From: Variovorax sp. PBS-H4
GTDB lineage: Bacteria > Pseudomonadota > Gammaproteobacteria > Burkholderiales > Burkholderiaceae_C
Assembly (NCBI RefSeq): GCF_901827205.1
Contig: NZ_LR594675.1
Coordinates: forward strand, 5,022,001 to 5,086,000
Length of the DNA stretch: 64,000 bases
Direction of reading: 5' to 3'
A program made the translations under genes and the position numbers. The first letter of the stretch is position 1; every line of letters starts with the position of its first letter. Under the pieces are notes generated by a model. The model ran no database searches and was not told where the DNA came from. It worked only from the letters and a program-made list of their open reading frames with translations. Positions 25,461 through 34,162 of this stretch are shown one piece after another.

Positions 25461-26302
25461 GCCGGATCGCCGCCACCTTCGAGCGCCTGCACGGTCAGGC
25501 CCGCAGGGCACTGATTCCTTACGTCACGGCCGGCTTCCCCTATGCCGACATCACGCCCGAGCTGATGCACGGCATGGTGGAAGCAGGCGCCGATGTGATC
25601 GAGCTCGGCGTGCCCTTTTCCGACCCGATGGCTGACGGCCCCGTAATCCAGGCTGCCGGCGAAGCCGCACTGGCGCTGGGCGTCGGCATGAAGCAAGTGC
25701 TGGCCATGGTGAGCACCTTTCGCGGCGCCGACGATGTAACGCCCGTCGTATTGATGGGCTACGCCAATCCGATCGAACGCTACGATGGCGTGCACGGCAA
25801 GGGCAGCTTCATCCGCGATGCCGCGGCCGCCGGTGTCGACGGCCTGCTGGTGGTCGACTACCCGCCCGAAGAATGCGAGGACTTCGCCGCAGGCCTGCAG
25901 GCGCATGGCATCGACCTGATCTTCCTGCTGGCTCCCACCAGCACACCCGAGCGGATGGCGCAGGTCGGCCGCATCGCCACAGGGTATGTCTACTACGTTT
26001 CGCTGAAGGGCGTGACAGGCGCCGGGCACCTCGACACCGAGGCGGTGGGCCGGATGATCCCGCGCATTCGCGAGCACGTGAAGCTGCCGGTGGGCGTCGG
26101 CTTTGGCATCCGCGATGCACGCAGTGCGCAGGCGGTGGGCTCGGCGGCGGACGCGGTGGTGATCGGCACCCGCATCATCCAGCTGATGGACGGGCAGCCG
26201 CGCGAGCAGGTGGTGCCGCTGGTGCGCGAATTCCTGTCCGAGATCCGGGAAGCGCTGGATGCGCTGCCGGCTGCAACGGCCAAGAATGCAGCTGGCCGAT
26301 AA
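25457..26302 (+). CDS. trpA: Tryptophan synthase alpha chain
   Basis: This 281-residue TIM-barrel subunit cleaves indole-3-glycerol phosphate and channels indole to TrpB. The catalytic Glu and Asp lie in VIELGVPFSDPMADGPVIQ (near residue 50) and in the GLLVVDYPPEE strand (Asp60-type residue region). The phosphate loop is VGFGIRDARSAQ. It overlaps trpB by four bases. It ends 108 bp before accD, a gap that holds two inverted repeats. Confidence 0.97.
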   Translation: MSRIAATFERLHGQARRALIPYVTAGFPYADITPELMHGMVEAGADVIELGVPFSDPMADGPVIQAAGEAALALGVGMKQVLAMVSTFRGADDVTPVVLMGYANPIERYDGVHGKGSFIRDAAAAGVDGLLVVDYPPEECEDFAAGLQAHGIDLIFLLAPTSTPERMAQVGRIATGYVYYVSLKGVTGAGHLDTEAVGRMIPRIREHVKLPVGVGFGIRDARSAQAVGSAADAVVIGTRIIQLMDGQPREQVVPLVREFLSEIREALDALPAATAKNAAGR

Positions 26303-26329
26303 TTGCGCGGTTTCTGCGTCACCCCCACC

Positions 26330-26389
26330 TCTTTCCCAGTCGCGGCAAGGGGGAGAGGGAGCTATTCGTCGCGAAGGCCACCTTCGCGA
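26330..26389. repeat. Two inverted repeats in trpA-accD gap
   Basis: TCGCGAAGG and CCTTCGCGA (26369-26377 / 26381-26389) are perfect 9-bp arms with a 3-base loop (CCA). Just before them CCTCTTTCCC (about 26328-26337) faces GGGGGAGAGG (about 26349-26358), an imperfect stem resembling the CCCTCTCCC/GGGAGAGGG units scattered in many bacterial genomes. No T-run follows either hairpin. They could stabilise the 3' end of trpFBA mRNA or weaken transcription into accD. Confidence 0.6.
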
Positions 26390-26410
26390 ATACTTCGAAC
26401 TGGAGCCCCC

Positions 26411-27283
26411 ATGAGCTGGCTTGAAAAACTGCTTCCGCCCAAGATTGCGCCGACCGACCCGAGCGAGCGGCGCCAGATGCCCGAAGGCCTCTGGATCAAG
26501 TGCCCGAGCTGCGACACCGTGCTCTACAAGACCGACCTCGAGCACAACCAGAACGTGTGCCCGAGTTGCGGCCACCACCACCGCATCGGCGCGCGAGCAC
26601 GCATCGACGCCTTCCTGGACTCGGAAGGCCGCTACGAAGTGGGTCAGGAAGTCCTGCCGGTCGACGCCCTCAAGTTCAAGGACAGCCGCAAGTACCCCGA
26701 GCGGCTCAAGGAAGCACTCGAAAACACCGGCGAGACCGATGCGCTGGTCGTCCTTGGCGGCTCGGTCCACAGCATCAACGTGGTGGTGGCCTGCTTCGAG
26801 TTCGATTTCATGGGCGGCAGCATGGGCAGCGTGGTCGGCGAGCGCTTCGTGCGCGGCGTAGAGACCGCCATCGAGCAGAAGGTGCCCTTCATCTGCTTCA
26901 CCGCCACCGGCGGCGCACGCATGCAGGAAGGCTTGCTGTCGCTGATGCAGATGGCCAAGACCAATGCGGCGCTCACGCGGCTGGCCAAGAAGGGCTTGCC
27001 TTACATCAGCGTGCTGACCGACCCCACCATGGGCGGCGTGAGCGCCGGCTTTGCCTTCGTGGGCGATGTGGTGATCGCCGAGCCCAAGGCACTGATCGGC
27101 TTTGCCGGCCCGCGCGTGATCGAATCGACGGTGCGGGTGACGCTGCCCGAAGGCTTTCAGCGGGCCGAATTCCTTCAAACCAAGGGTGCGATCGACTTCA
27201 TCTGCGACCGGCGCGAACTGCGCAAGACAGTCGCCAACACACTGGCGATGCTGCTACGTCAGCCGGCCGATGCAGTGGTCTGA
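26411..27283 (+). CDS. accD: Acetyl-CoA carboxylase carboxyltransferase subunit beta
   Basis: This 290-residue subunit, with AccA, transfers CO2 from biotin to acetyl-CoA, giving malonyl-CoA for fatty acids. An N-terminal zinc ribbon with four Cys (CPSCDTV and CPSCGHHH, residues about 27-49) is present. The crotonase-like carboxyltransferase domain follows, with FTATGGARMQEG, PTMGGVSAGFAF and IGFAGPRVIE. The start MSWLEKLLPPK is the family start, preceded by GGAGCC. The trpFBA-accD order is widespread in proteobacteria. In many relatives folC follows; here it does not. Confidence 0.98.
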   Translation: MSWLEKLLPPKIAPTDPSERRQMPEGLWIKCPSCDTVLYKTDLEHNQNVCPSCGHHHRIGARARIDAFLDSEGRYEVGQEVLPVDALKFKDSRKYPERLKEALENTGETDALVVLGGSVHSINVVVACFEFDFMGGSMGSVVGERFVRGVETAIEQKVPFICFTATGGARMQEGLLSLMQMAKTNAALTRLAKKGLPYISVLTDPTMGGVSAGFAFVGDVVIAEPKALIGFAGPRVIESTVRVTLPEGFQRAEFLQTKGAIDFICDRRELRKTVANTLAMLLRQPADAVV

Positions 27284-27310
27284 CCCACGACTTACCGCCC
27301 TTCGCGGCCC

Positions 27311-27871
27311 TTAGCGGCCCATCCCGAAGACCGCCGCCATCAGGCTTCCGAGCACGATGGCGCCGACCTGGAGGAGCACGATCGCAGCAAGCGGCGAGAG
27401 ATCCACGCCGCCCACCAGCGGAATGAATCGCCTTAGCGGCCGCACCAGCGGTTCGGCCAGCCGCCCGATCAGGTCCTGAAGCATCGATGACGCATTGGGA
27501 ACCCACGAGAGAACAGCGTAGACGATCAGCAGCGCAGTCAGGCCCGACACTGCCAGTTGCATCAGCCCGATCAGCGACACCAGCGGCAGTATTGCCCAGC
27601 GTTCCAGCGCGCCCATCAAGGCCCACAGCAGCAGGAACTTGAGCAACACCAGTAACCATGCGGCCACGGCGCTCGCCAGGTCCCAGCGCTTGACCGGGGG
27701 TATGACGCGTCGCAGCGGCAGCACGATCCAGTCCGTGATCGCAAACACGAAGCGTCCCAGCGGGTTGCCGAAAGGCACGCGGTGGTACTGCATGTAGAGG
27801 CGCAGCAGGCACGCCCCGCCGAGAAGGCCGACGATCACGTCGAGAAGGAACGAAGGGATCTGGTAGAACAT
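27311..27871 (-). CDS. YggT family integral membrane protein
   Basis: This 186-residue inner-membrane protein contains two YggT repeats, each with paired helices and a conserved loop of the type VPFGNPLGRFVFAITDWIVLPLRRVIPP (first copy, about residues 30-57) and RLAEPLVRPLRRFIPLVGGVDLSP (second copy, about 136-160). YggT proteins are linked to osmotic tolerance or cell-envelope and division functions, but the mechanism is not established. The start at 27871 gives MFYQIPSFLLDVIVG. It converges with accD and is divergent from the Lon-domain gene 49 bp away. Confidence 0.88.
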   Translation of the reverse strand: MFYQIPSFLLDVIVGLLGGACLLRLYMQYHRVPFGNPLGRFVFAITDWIVLPLRRVIPPVKRWDLASAVAAWLLVLLKFLLLWALMGALERWAILPLVSLIGLMQLAVSGLTALLIVYAVLSWVPNASSMLQDLIGRLAEPLVRPLRRFIPLVGGVDLSPLAAIVLLQVGAIVLGSLMAAVFGMGR

Positions 27872-27920
27872 GGCGCGCGGTCGTGGACGGAATGCGATGA
27901 TAGCCACGCAAGGTTCCTCG

Positions 27921-28568
27921 ATGACCACTCAACCCTTCCCGCAGCCCCTGCCCTTGTTCCCGCTGGGCACCGTGCTCTTTCCCGGCGGCTTCCTGCCCCT
28001 GCGCATCTTCGAGGTGCGCTACCTGGACATGATCGGCAAATGCCACAAGGCCGGCGCGCCCTTCGGAGTGGTCAGCCTGACGCAAGGCGCCGAAGTCCGT
28101 CGCGCGGGTGCGGAGGCCGAGCGCTTTGCGGCCGTCGGCACGCTCGCGGAGATTCGCGAGTTCGATGTGCCGCAGCCCGGGCTGATGCAGATCGCCTGCG
28201 TGGGCACGCAGCGCTTCCGCGTGCGCACCAGCGCATTGCAAAAGCATGGGCTCTGGACCGCGGACGTCGAGACCGTGGCCGATGACGTGGCGCTCGCCGT
28301 CCCCGACGATCTTCGAGCCGTCTCGGACGCGCTGCGCCGCGTGGTGGACACGCTGCAGGAGCGGCGGCGAAGCGAGGGCAACGAGCAAGTCCGCTTGCCG
28401 ATTCAGCCGCCCCTGCGCTTCGACGATTGCGGCTGGGTCGCCAACCGCTGGTGCGAACTGCTGCCCGTACCGGCTGAACTCAAGCAGCGGCTGATGGAAC
28501 TCGACAGCCCCTTGATGCGACTCGAGCTGGTGGGCGATCTGCTCGTGCGCACCGGCATCACGAAGTAG
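27921..28568 (+). CDS. Lon substrate-binding (LAN/PUA-like) domain protein
   Basis: This 215-residue protein consists only of the N-terminal domain of Lon proteases (residues about 10-205) and lacks the ATPase and protease parts. It has the typical PLFPLGTVLFPGGFLPLRIFEVRYLDM start and VGTLAEIREF. Stand-alone versions are common in beta- and gamma-proteobacteria and have no firm function; substrate recognition or an adaptor role is a guess. The ATG at 27921 has AAGG eight bases upstream. It is divergent from the YggT gene and 75 bp before lysS. Confidence 0.9.
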   Translation: MTTQPFPQPLPLFPLGTVLFPGGFLPLRIFEVRYLDMIGKCHKAGAPFGVVSLTQGAEVRRAGAEAERFAAVGTLAEIREFDVPQPGLMQIACVGTQRFRVRTSALQKHGLWTADVETVADDVALAVPDDLRAVSDALRRVVDTLQERRRSEGNEQVRLPIQPPLRFDDCGWVANRWCELLPVPAELKQRLMELDSPLMRLELVGDLLVRTGITK

Positions 28569-28597
28569 TCCCCGCCGAGCCGCAGGACACCGCCGGC

Positions 28598-28603
28598 TAA
28601 AAT
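28598..28603 (+). promoter_or_regulatory. Candidate -10 box for lysS
   Basis: TAAAAT in the context GGCTAAAATCGG, a frequent -10 context in Burkholderiales, lies 41 bp before the lysS ATG. It sits in the loop of an inverted repeat (ACCGCCG 28589-28595 / CGGCGGT 28604-28610). No convincing -35 was found. Confidence 0.4.
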
Positions 28604-28643
28604 CGGCGGTTGCGCGCGACTACCGCGCCTCTACTTTCCCTTC

Positions 28644-30170
28644 ATGTCCGACGCCCTCCCCTCTCCTCCCCTCGACGACAACCAGCTCATCGCCGAACGG
28701 CGCGAGAAGCTCAAGGCGCTGCGCGCCGCACAGACCGAGGGCAGGGGCGTCGCCTTTCCCAATGACTTCAAGCCCGCCGATCGCGCGGCAGCACTGATCG
28801 CGGCCCACGGCGAAGCCGAGCCCGAGGCGCTGGAAGCCACGCCGGTCACCGTCAGCGTCGCCGGCCGCATGATGCTCAAGCGGGTGATGGGCAAGGCCAG
28901 CTTCGCCACGGTGCAGGATGCCACCGGCCGCATCCAGCTCTACGTCACGCGCGATGCCGTCGGCGACGAGTCCTATGCCGAATTCAAGCGCTGGGACCTC
29001 GGCGACATCATCGGCGCCGAAGGCACCGCTTTCAAGACAAGGACCGGCGAGCTCTCGGTCAAGGTCACCCGGCTTCGCTTGCTGACCAAGAGCCTGCGCC
29101 CCCTGCCGGACAAGTTCCACGGCATGGCCGACCAGGAGCAGAAGTACCGCCAGCGCTACGTCGACCTGATCACCGACGAGTCCGCGCGCGAGCGCTTCGT
29201 GGCACGCAGCCGCGCAGTGAGCGCGCTGCGCGAATTCATGGTGGCCAACGGCTTTCTCGAGGTCGAGACGCCGATGCTGCACCCGATTCCGGGGGGCGCC
29301 AACGCCAAGCCCTTCAAGACGCACCACAACGCGCTGGACCAGGAGATGTTCCTGCGCATCGCGCCCGAGCTCTACTTGAAGCGGCTGATCGTCGGCGGCT
29401 TCGAGCGCGTCTTCGAGATCAACCGGAGCTACCGCAACGAGGGCATCTCGGTGCGGCACAACCCCGAGTTCACGATGATGGAGTTCTACGCGGCCTACTG
29501 GAACTACCGCGACTTGATGGACTTCACCGAGGCGCTGATCCGCACCATTGCGCAGAAAAGCGTCGGAAGTCTCCAACTCGACTACCAGGGCAAGCCGGTG
29601 GACCTGAGCCAGCCCTTCGAGCGACTCACCATCCGCGAAGCGATCGCCAGGCACACCGAGGCTGGCGCGAACGCCGACGATGCCGCCTGGCTGCGCGATG
29701 CGCTCCGCAAGCTCGGATTGAGCGAGGAGAAGGACAAGCTCTCCCAGCGCAGCCTGGCGAGCCTGCAAGTGATGTACTTCGAGGAGACGGTGGAAGAGAA
29801 GCTCTGGCAGCCGACCTTCATCATGGAGCACCCGACAGAGATCTCGCCCCTGGCGCGTGCCAACGACGAGCGTCCCGAGGTCACCGAGCGCTTCGAGCTC
29901 TACATCACTGGCCGCGAGTTCGGCAACGGTTTCAGCGAACTCAACGATGCCGAGGATCAGGCCGCGCGCTTCAATGCGCAGGTCTCGGCAAAGGACAGCG
30001 GCGACGACGAGGCGATGTTCTTCGACCACGACTTCGTGCGCGCTCTGGAATACGGCATGCCGCCCACCGGCGGCTGCGGTATTGGCATCGACCGGCTGAT
30101 GATGCTGCTGACCGATTCGCCCAGCATCCGCGACGTGATCCTCTTTCCTGCACTGCGTCGGGAATCTTGA
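28644..30170 (+). CDS. lysS: Lysyl-tRNA synthetase, class II
   Basis: This 508-residue class II aminoacyl-tRNA synthetase charges tRNA-Lys. An N-terminal OB-fold anticodon domain (residues about 70-165, VAGRMMLKRVMGKASFATVQD) is followed by motif 1 around QKYRQRYVDLI. Motif 2 is FERVFEINRSYRNEGISVRHNPEF. Motif 3 is GCGIGIDRLMMLL near the C-terminus. The length matches E. coli (505). Its TGA stop overlaps the TTG start of the Hsp70-like gene. Confidence 0.98.
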   Translation: MSDALPSPPLDDNQLIAERREKLKALRAAQTEGRGVAFPNDFKPADRAAALIAAHGEAEPEALEATPVTVSVAGRMMLKRVMGKASFATVQDATGRIQLYVTRDAVGDESYAEFKRWDLGDIIGAEGTAFKTRTGELSVKVTRLRLLTKSLRPLPDKFHGMADQEQKYRQRYVDLITDESARERFVARSRAVSALREFMVANGFLEVETPMLHPIPGGANAKPFKTHHNALDQEMFLRIAPELYLKRLIVGGFERVFEINRSYRNEGISVRHNPEFTMMEFYAAYWNYRDLMDFTEALIRTIAQKSVGSLQLDYQGKPVDLSQPFERLTIREAIARHTEAGANADDAAWLRDALRKLGLSEEKDKLSQRSLASLQVMYFEETVEEKLWQPTFIMEHPTEISPLARANDERPEVTERFELYITGREFGNGFSELNDAEDQAARFNAQVSAKDSGDDEAMFFDHDFVRALEYGMPPTGGCGIGIDRLMMLLTDSPSIRDVILFPALRRES

Positions 30171-31441
30171 GCACACAGGCGCCCGTCCTCGGCATCGACT
30201 TCGGCACGTCCAACTCCGCGGTCGCGTGCGTGGCAGGCAGCGAGCTTGCCCGCCTGCTGCCGCTGGAGGGTTCGGCGACAACAATCCCGACCGCAGTCTT
30301 CTTCAACACCGAGGACCGCAGCACGCATTTCGGCCGCGAGGCGATTGCGCTGTACCTGACGGGCATTGAAGGCCGGCTGATGCGATCGCTCAAGAGCCTG
30401 CTCGGCAGCGCGCTGATGCAGGACCAGACCGAGATCGGCCACCAGCGCATCAGCTTCGAGGACATCATTGCCCTCTTCCTGTCGGAGCTTGCCGCACGCG
30501 CCCACCGGCAGCTTGGCGTCCGGCCCGCGCGGGTCGTCGTCGGCAGGCCGGTGCATTTCGTGGACGATGATCCTGCGCGCGACCGCGAGGCCGAAGCCAC
30601 GCTGCGGCGCGCCGCTCACAACGCCGGCCTCGGCGATGTCGATTTCCAGTACGAGCCGATCGCCGCCGCCTTCGACTACGAGCGGCGCGTCACCCGCGAG
30701 TCGCTGGTGCTGATCGTCGACATCGGCGGCGGGACCTCCGACTTCACGGTCGTGCGCCTGGGACCAGGGCGGCTTGCCAAGGCAGATCGCTCCGACGACG
30801 TGCTAGCTACTACGGGTGTGCACATCGGCGGTACCGACTTCGACCAGCGGCTCAGCGTCGAATGCGTCATGCCGCATTTCGGCTTCCGCCACATCGGCCC
30901 GCAGGGCCGCGAGGTGCCGAGCAGGACCTTTTTCGACCTGTCGTCGTGGCACTTGATCAATTGGCTCTATGCGCCGAAGGCAATTCGGCAGGCGCAGGAG
31001 CTGCGCGTCAACTATCTCGATGTGCGGCTGCACGACCGGCTCATGAACGTGCTCTCCGACCGGCAGGGACATCGCATTGCGAGCGAGGTGGAAGAGGCCA
31101 AGATCCGAAGTTCGATGACGCGCGACGACGTGACGATCGACCTGTCGTTCGCCGAGCCGGCACTGAGCGCCAGGCTCTCGGCCGGCGACATGGACCGCCA
31201 GCTCGCGGCGCAACTCGACAACGTCATCGCGTGTGCCCACGATTGCGTCGCGCGGGCAGGCCTGCGCGGCAGCCAGCTCGACGCGCTGTACCTGACCGGC
31301 GGCTCCTCGGCGTTGCGCCCCTTTCAAGCTGCGCTGCGCCAGGCCTTTCCCGGCATCCAGGTGACCGAAGGCGATTTGTTCGGCGGCGTGGCCGCAGGCC
31401 TGGCCTATGCGGCCGCCTCCGGAACGCGGCGATCGGCATGA
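30167..31441 (+). CDS. YegD-like Hsp70-family protein
   Basis: This 424-residue protein is an actin-fold ATPase of the Hsp70 superfamily, close to E. coli YegD (450 residues). It keeps the phosphate-1 motif LGIDFGTSNSAVA, the phosphate-2 motif VDIGGGTSDFTVVRLG and the adenosine motif LTGGSSALRPF. It lacks the usual C-terminal substrate-binding domain and lid of DnaK. Function is not established for YegD proteins. The start is TTG at 30167, overlapping the lysS TGA; no ATG precedes the first motif. Its own stop overlaps the next gene in ATGA. Confidence 0.88.
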   Translation: MSTQAPVLGIDFGTSNSAVACVAGSELARLLPLEGSATTIPTAVFFNTEDRSTHFGREAIALYLTGIEGRLMRSLKSLLGSALMQDQTEIGHQRISFEDIIALFLSELAARAHRQLGVRPARVVVGRPVHFVDDDPARDREAEATLRRAAHNAGLGDVDFQYEPIAAAFDYERRVTRESLVLIVDIGGGTSDFTVVRLGPGRLAKADRSDDVLATTGVHIGGTDFDQRLSVECVMPHFGFRHIGPQGREVPSRTFFDLSSWHLINWLYAPKAIRQAQELRVNYLDVRLHDRLMNVLSDRQGHRIASEVEEAKIRSSMTRDDVTIDLSFAEPALSARLSAGDMDRQLAAQLDNVIACAHDCVARAGLRGSQLDALYLTGGSSALRPFQAALRQAFPGIQVTEGDLFGGVAAGLAYAAASGTRRSA

Positions 31442-31947
31442 AGTATCTGGCCGCCTACCCCGCGGCCCTGCGCGCCCAGGTCGGACAGCTCATGATGCAG
31501 GGCCGATTGGGCGACTGGCTGCTGAAACGGTACGGCGGCGTGCACGGCATCCGGACCGACGGCGCTTTGTATGAGTATGTGAGCGCCATCAAGAGCGAGT
31601 TCCTGCGCAAGGCCGAGCCGCTGGCCAAGGTCGCCTTCGACAGCAAGCTGCACGTGATCCGCAACGCACTCGGCACCCACACGACCATCTCGCGCGTGCA
31701 GGGCGGCAAGCTCAAGGCGAAGCGCGAGGTCCGCGTGGCGAGCCTGTTCAAGGAAGTGCCGATCGAATGGCTGCGCATGATCGTCGTGCACGAACTGGCG
31801 CACACGAAGGAGCGCGAGCATGACAAGGCTTTCTACCAGCTCTGCCTTCACATGGAGCCGAACTACCACCAGCTCGAGTTCGACCTGCGCCTTTATTTGA
31901 CGCACCTGGAGACTGGCGGCTCCGCGCTCTGGTCGGCGACAGCCTGA
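31438..31947 (+). CDS. YgjP-like metal-dependent hydrolase
   Basis: This 169-residue protein belongs to the YgjP/DUF45 zincin-like family. The metal site is VVHELAHTKEREHDKAFY, an HExxH-type helix (His-Glu-Leu-Ala-His) with a third His six residues on. The N-terminal part is basic and helical. Family members are proposed zinc proteases or hydrolases, without known substrates. It overlaps the Hsp70-like gene by four bases, so the two are probably translated together. It converges on nagZ with only six bases between the stop codons. Confidence 0.87.
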   Translation: MKYLAAYPAALRAQVGQLMMQGRLGDWLLKRYGGVHGIRTDGALYEYVSAIKSEFLRKAEPLAKVAFDSKLHVIRNALGTHTTISRVQGGKLKAKREVRVASLFKEVPIEWLRMIVVHELAHTKEREHDKAFYQLCLHMEPNYHQLEFDLRLYLTHLETGGSALWSATA

Positions 31948-31953
31948 CTGAAG

Positions 31954-33030
31954 TCAGAGCCTGGCCAGCGTTGCGGCCGCTTGCCGATAACCGGGCGAGA
32001 GCATGAGGTCGTCCCAGGCGAGTGCATCGCCCCGCGGCAGCAGACCGCGCCGACGCGCCTCGCTGGTGGACTCCGGCTTCCATCGGCCTTTGCGGCGCGC
32101 TGCCGCAAAGCCGTCGAGCACTTCGTCGAGCACCGTGCTGTCGCCGATGCTCTGGTTGCACAACAGCGCGAGGTCGCAGCCGGCGCCAAGAGCGGCGAGC
32201 GCTGCATCGGTGTAGCTCAGCAGTTCACCCTGAACGCTGCGCGCGGCCTCCATGCTGAGGTCGTCGCTGAACACCGCGCCGTCGAAGCCCAGCTGGCGGC
32301 GCAAGATCTGCTGCAGCCACTTCGATGAGAAGCCTGCAGGACAGGCATCGACCTTGGGATAGATCACATGCGCGGGCATGACTGCCGCCAGCGTGCCGCC
32401 TAGCCAGTCGTAGGGCTTGGCATCGTCGGCCATGATCGATTTGAGGCTGCGGCGGTCCACCGGGATCGCGACGTGCGAGTCCGCACGCACGAAGCCATGC
32501 CCCGGAAAATGCTTGCCGCAGTTGGCCATGCCCGCCTGCAGCAGACCGTGCGCGAGGCTCCGGGCCAGCAGCGCGACGACACGCGGGTCGCGATGGAAGC
32601 TGCGGTCGCCGATCACGCTGCTCTCGCCGTAATCCAGGTCCAGCACGGGCGTGAAGCTGAAATCGAGGCCGCAGGCGCGCAGCTCGGCGCCGAGCACATG
32701 TCCGCAGGCGACGGCCGCCTGGGTGGCACGCATCGGATCGCGCATCCAGAGCTCGCCCAGCGTGCGCATGGAAGGCAGGCGGGTGAAGCCGTCGGAGCGG
32801 AAGCGCTGCACCCGTCCGCCTTCATGGTCGACGCAGATCAGGACGTCTGGCCGCAGCGATTTGATTTCGGCGTTGAGGGCGCTCATCTGCGCTCGGTCCT
32901 GCCAGTTGCGCGCGAAGTGAATCACGCCGCCTACCAGTGGATCGGCAAGTCGGCGGCGGTCGGCGGCATTCAACGCGGTACCCGCGACGTCGACGATCAG
33001 CGGAGCGTGCACCGGGTTCGAGTCGGTCAT
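31954..33030 (-). CDS. nagZ: Beta-N-acetylhexosaminidase (peptidoglycan recycling)
   Basis: This 358-residue cytoplasmic family 3 glycosidase removes N-acetylglucosamine from muropeptides during wall recycling. Diagnostic motifs are VDHEGGRVQRF, the KHFPGHG...DSHV catalytic loop (seen as GKHFPGHGFVRADSH) and the nucleophile region VFSDDLSM. The start at 33030 overlaps acpS in ATGA; a longer frame upstream is a shadow of acpS. It is the last gene of the rnc-era-recO-pdxJ-acpS-nagZ run, an order common in beta-proteobacteria. Confidence 0.97.
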   Translation of the reverse strand: MTDSNPVHAPLIVDVAGTALNAADRRRLADPLVGGVIHFARNWQDRAQMSALNAEIKSLRPDVLICVDHEGGRVQRFRSDGFTRLPSMRTLGELWMRDPMRATQAAVACGHVLGAELRACGLDFSFTPVLDLDYGESSVIGDRSFHRDPRVVALLARSLAHGLLQAGMANCGKHFPGHGFVRADSHVAIPVDRRSLKSIMADDAKPYDWLGGTLAAVMPAHVIYPKVDACPAGFSSKWLQQILRRQLGFDGAVFSDDLSMEAARSVQGELLSYTDAALAALGAGCDLALLCNQSIGDSTVLDEVLDGFAAARRKGRWKPESTSEARRRGLLPRGDALAWDDLMLSPGYRQAAATLARL

Positions 33031-33422
33031 GGCCTGCGTTCGACCACGACAAAGCTGGCCGCGTAGTCGGTCTCGTCGGTCACCGTCACGTGAGCTGCCA
33101 GGCCCTCGGCCTCGAACCAGTCCTTCAACACACCGTAAAGCACGATCACGGGCTTGCCACTGCGCTGGTTCGCGATCTCGCACAGGCGCCAGCTCATCGG
33201 CATGCGCATGCCCAGGCCGATGGCTTTGCTGAAGGCCTCCTTGGCGGAAAAGCGGGTGGCCAGGTAGCGCAAACCGCGCTTCGGCCAGCGGGCGCTGCGC
33301 GCGCGCCAGACCTCGAGTTCGGCGTCGCTCAGCACGCGCTGGGCAAAGCGCTCACCCTGGCGCTCGAAAGTGGCGGCAATGCGGCGGATGTCGCAAATGT
33401 CGGTACCGATGCCGTAGATCAC
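33027..33422 (-). CDS. acpS: Holo-[acyl-carrier-protein] synthase
   Basis: This 131-residue enzyme transfers 4'-phosphopantetheine from CoA to the serine of acyl carrier protein. It shows the MIYGIGTDICDIRRI start with the metal-binding Asp at residue 8, and the second motif RFSAKEAFSKAIG with the catalytic Glu. The length is normal. It overlaps pdxJ upstream and nagZ downstream by four bases each. Its substrate AcpP is encoded about 13 kb away. Confidence 0.97.
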   Translation of the reverse strand: MIYGIGTDICDIRRIAATFERQGERFAQRVLSDAELEVWRARSARWPKRGLRYLATRFSAKEAFSKAIGLGMRMPMSWRLCEIANQRSGKPVIVLYGVLKDWFEAEGLAAHVTVTDETDYAASFVVVERRP

Positions 33423-34162
33423 GCAGCCTCTCGAATGCAGCGCAGGTAGTCACGCGTGGCCGCGGCGTAGCCGAGTTCCAGCGCATCGGAGACGAAGGCG
33501 TGGCCGATCGAAACCTCGCGCAAACCGGGTACCGCTCGCACGAATTCCGTGAGGTTGTCGCGGCTCAGGTCATGGCCGGCGTTGACTTCGAGGCCCGCTG
33601 CCTGCGCCGCGCGGGCCGCTTCCGCATAAAGCCCCAGCACCGCATCCCCCCTGGAAGTGCCGTGCGAGGCGGCGTAGCCCTCGGTGTAGAGCTCGATGCG
33701 GTCGGCCCCGACTGCCTTGGCGGCGGCCATCATGTCCGGCTCCGGGTCCATGAAGAGGCTCACGCGCACGCCCAGGGTCTTTGCTTCGGCTATCAGCGGG
33801 CGCAGCCGATCGGCATCGTCTGGGAAGGTCCAGCCGTGGTCGCTGGTGGACTGGGCTACTTCGTCGGGAACGAAGGTGGCCTGGTGCGGGCGCAGCTCAC
33901 GCACGAAGTCCATCAGGTTGTGGAACGGGTTGCCTTCGATGTTGAACTCGGCCTGAGGCCAGTCCTTGCGCAGCAGCTCCGACAGGTCCTGCACGTCCTG
34001 CGGGCGGATGTGGCGCTGGTCGGGCCGGGGGTGCACCGTGATCCCGTGCGCGCCGGCATCCAGGCACAGCGCGGCGGCGAAGAGCACGCTGGGGATACCC
34101 AGCGAACGCGTGTTGCGCACCAGCGCCACCTTGTTGAGGTTGATCGACAGGGAAGTGCTCAT
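33419..34162 (-). CDS. pdxJ: Pyridoxine 5'-phosphate synthase
   Basis: This 247-residue TIM-barrel enzyme closes the pyridoxine ring from aminoacetone phosphate and deoxyxylulose phosphate. Family motifs are LSINLNKVALVRNTR, HGITVHPRPDQRHI, EFNIEGNP, VPDE, SLFMDPEPD and the C-terminal GLEVNAGHDLSRDNL with EVSIGHAFVSDAL. The start is set at 34162 by the MSTSLSINLNKVA beginning, which overlaps the recO stop by four bases. pdxJ-acpS pairing is conserved in most proteobacteria. Confidence 0.98.
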   Translation of the reverse strand: MSTSLSINLNKVALVRNTRSLGIPSVLFAAALCLDAGAHGITVHPRPDQRHIRPQDVQDLSELLRKDWPQAEFNIEGNPFHNLMDFVRELRPHQATFVPDEVAQSTSDHGWTFPDDADRLRPLIAEAKTLGVRVSLFMDPEPDMMAAAKAVGADRIELYTEGYAASHGTSRGDAVLGLYAEAARAAQAAGLEVNAGHDLSRDNLTEFVRAVPGLREVSIGHAFVSDALELGYAAATRDYLRCIREAA

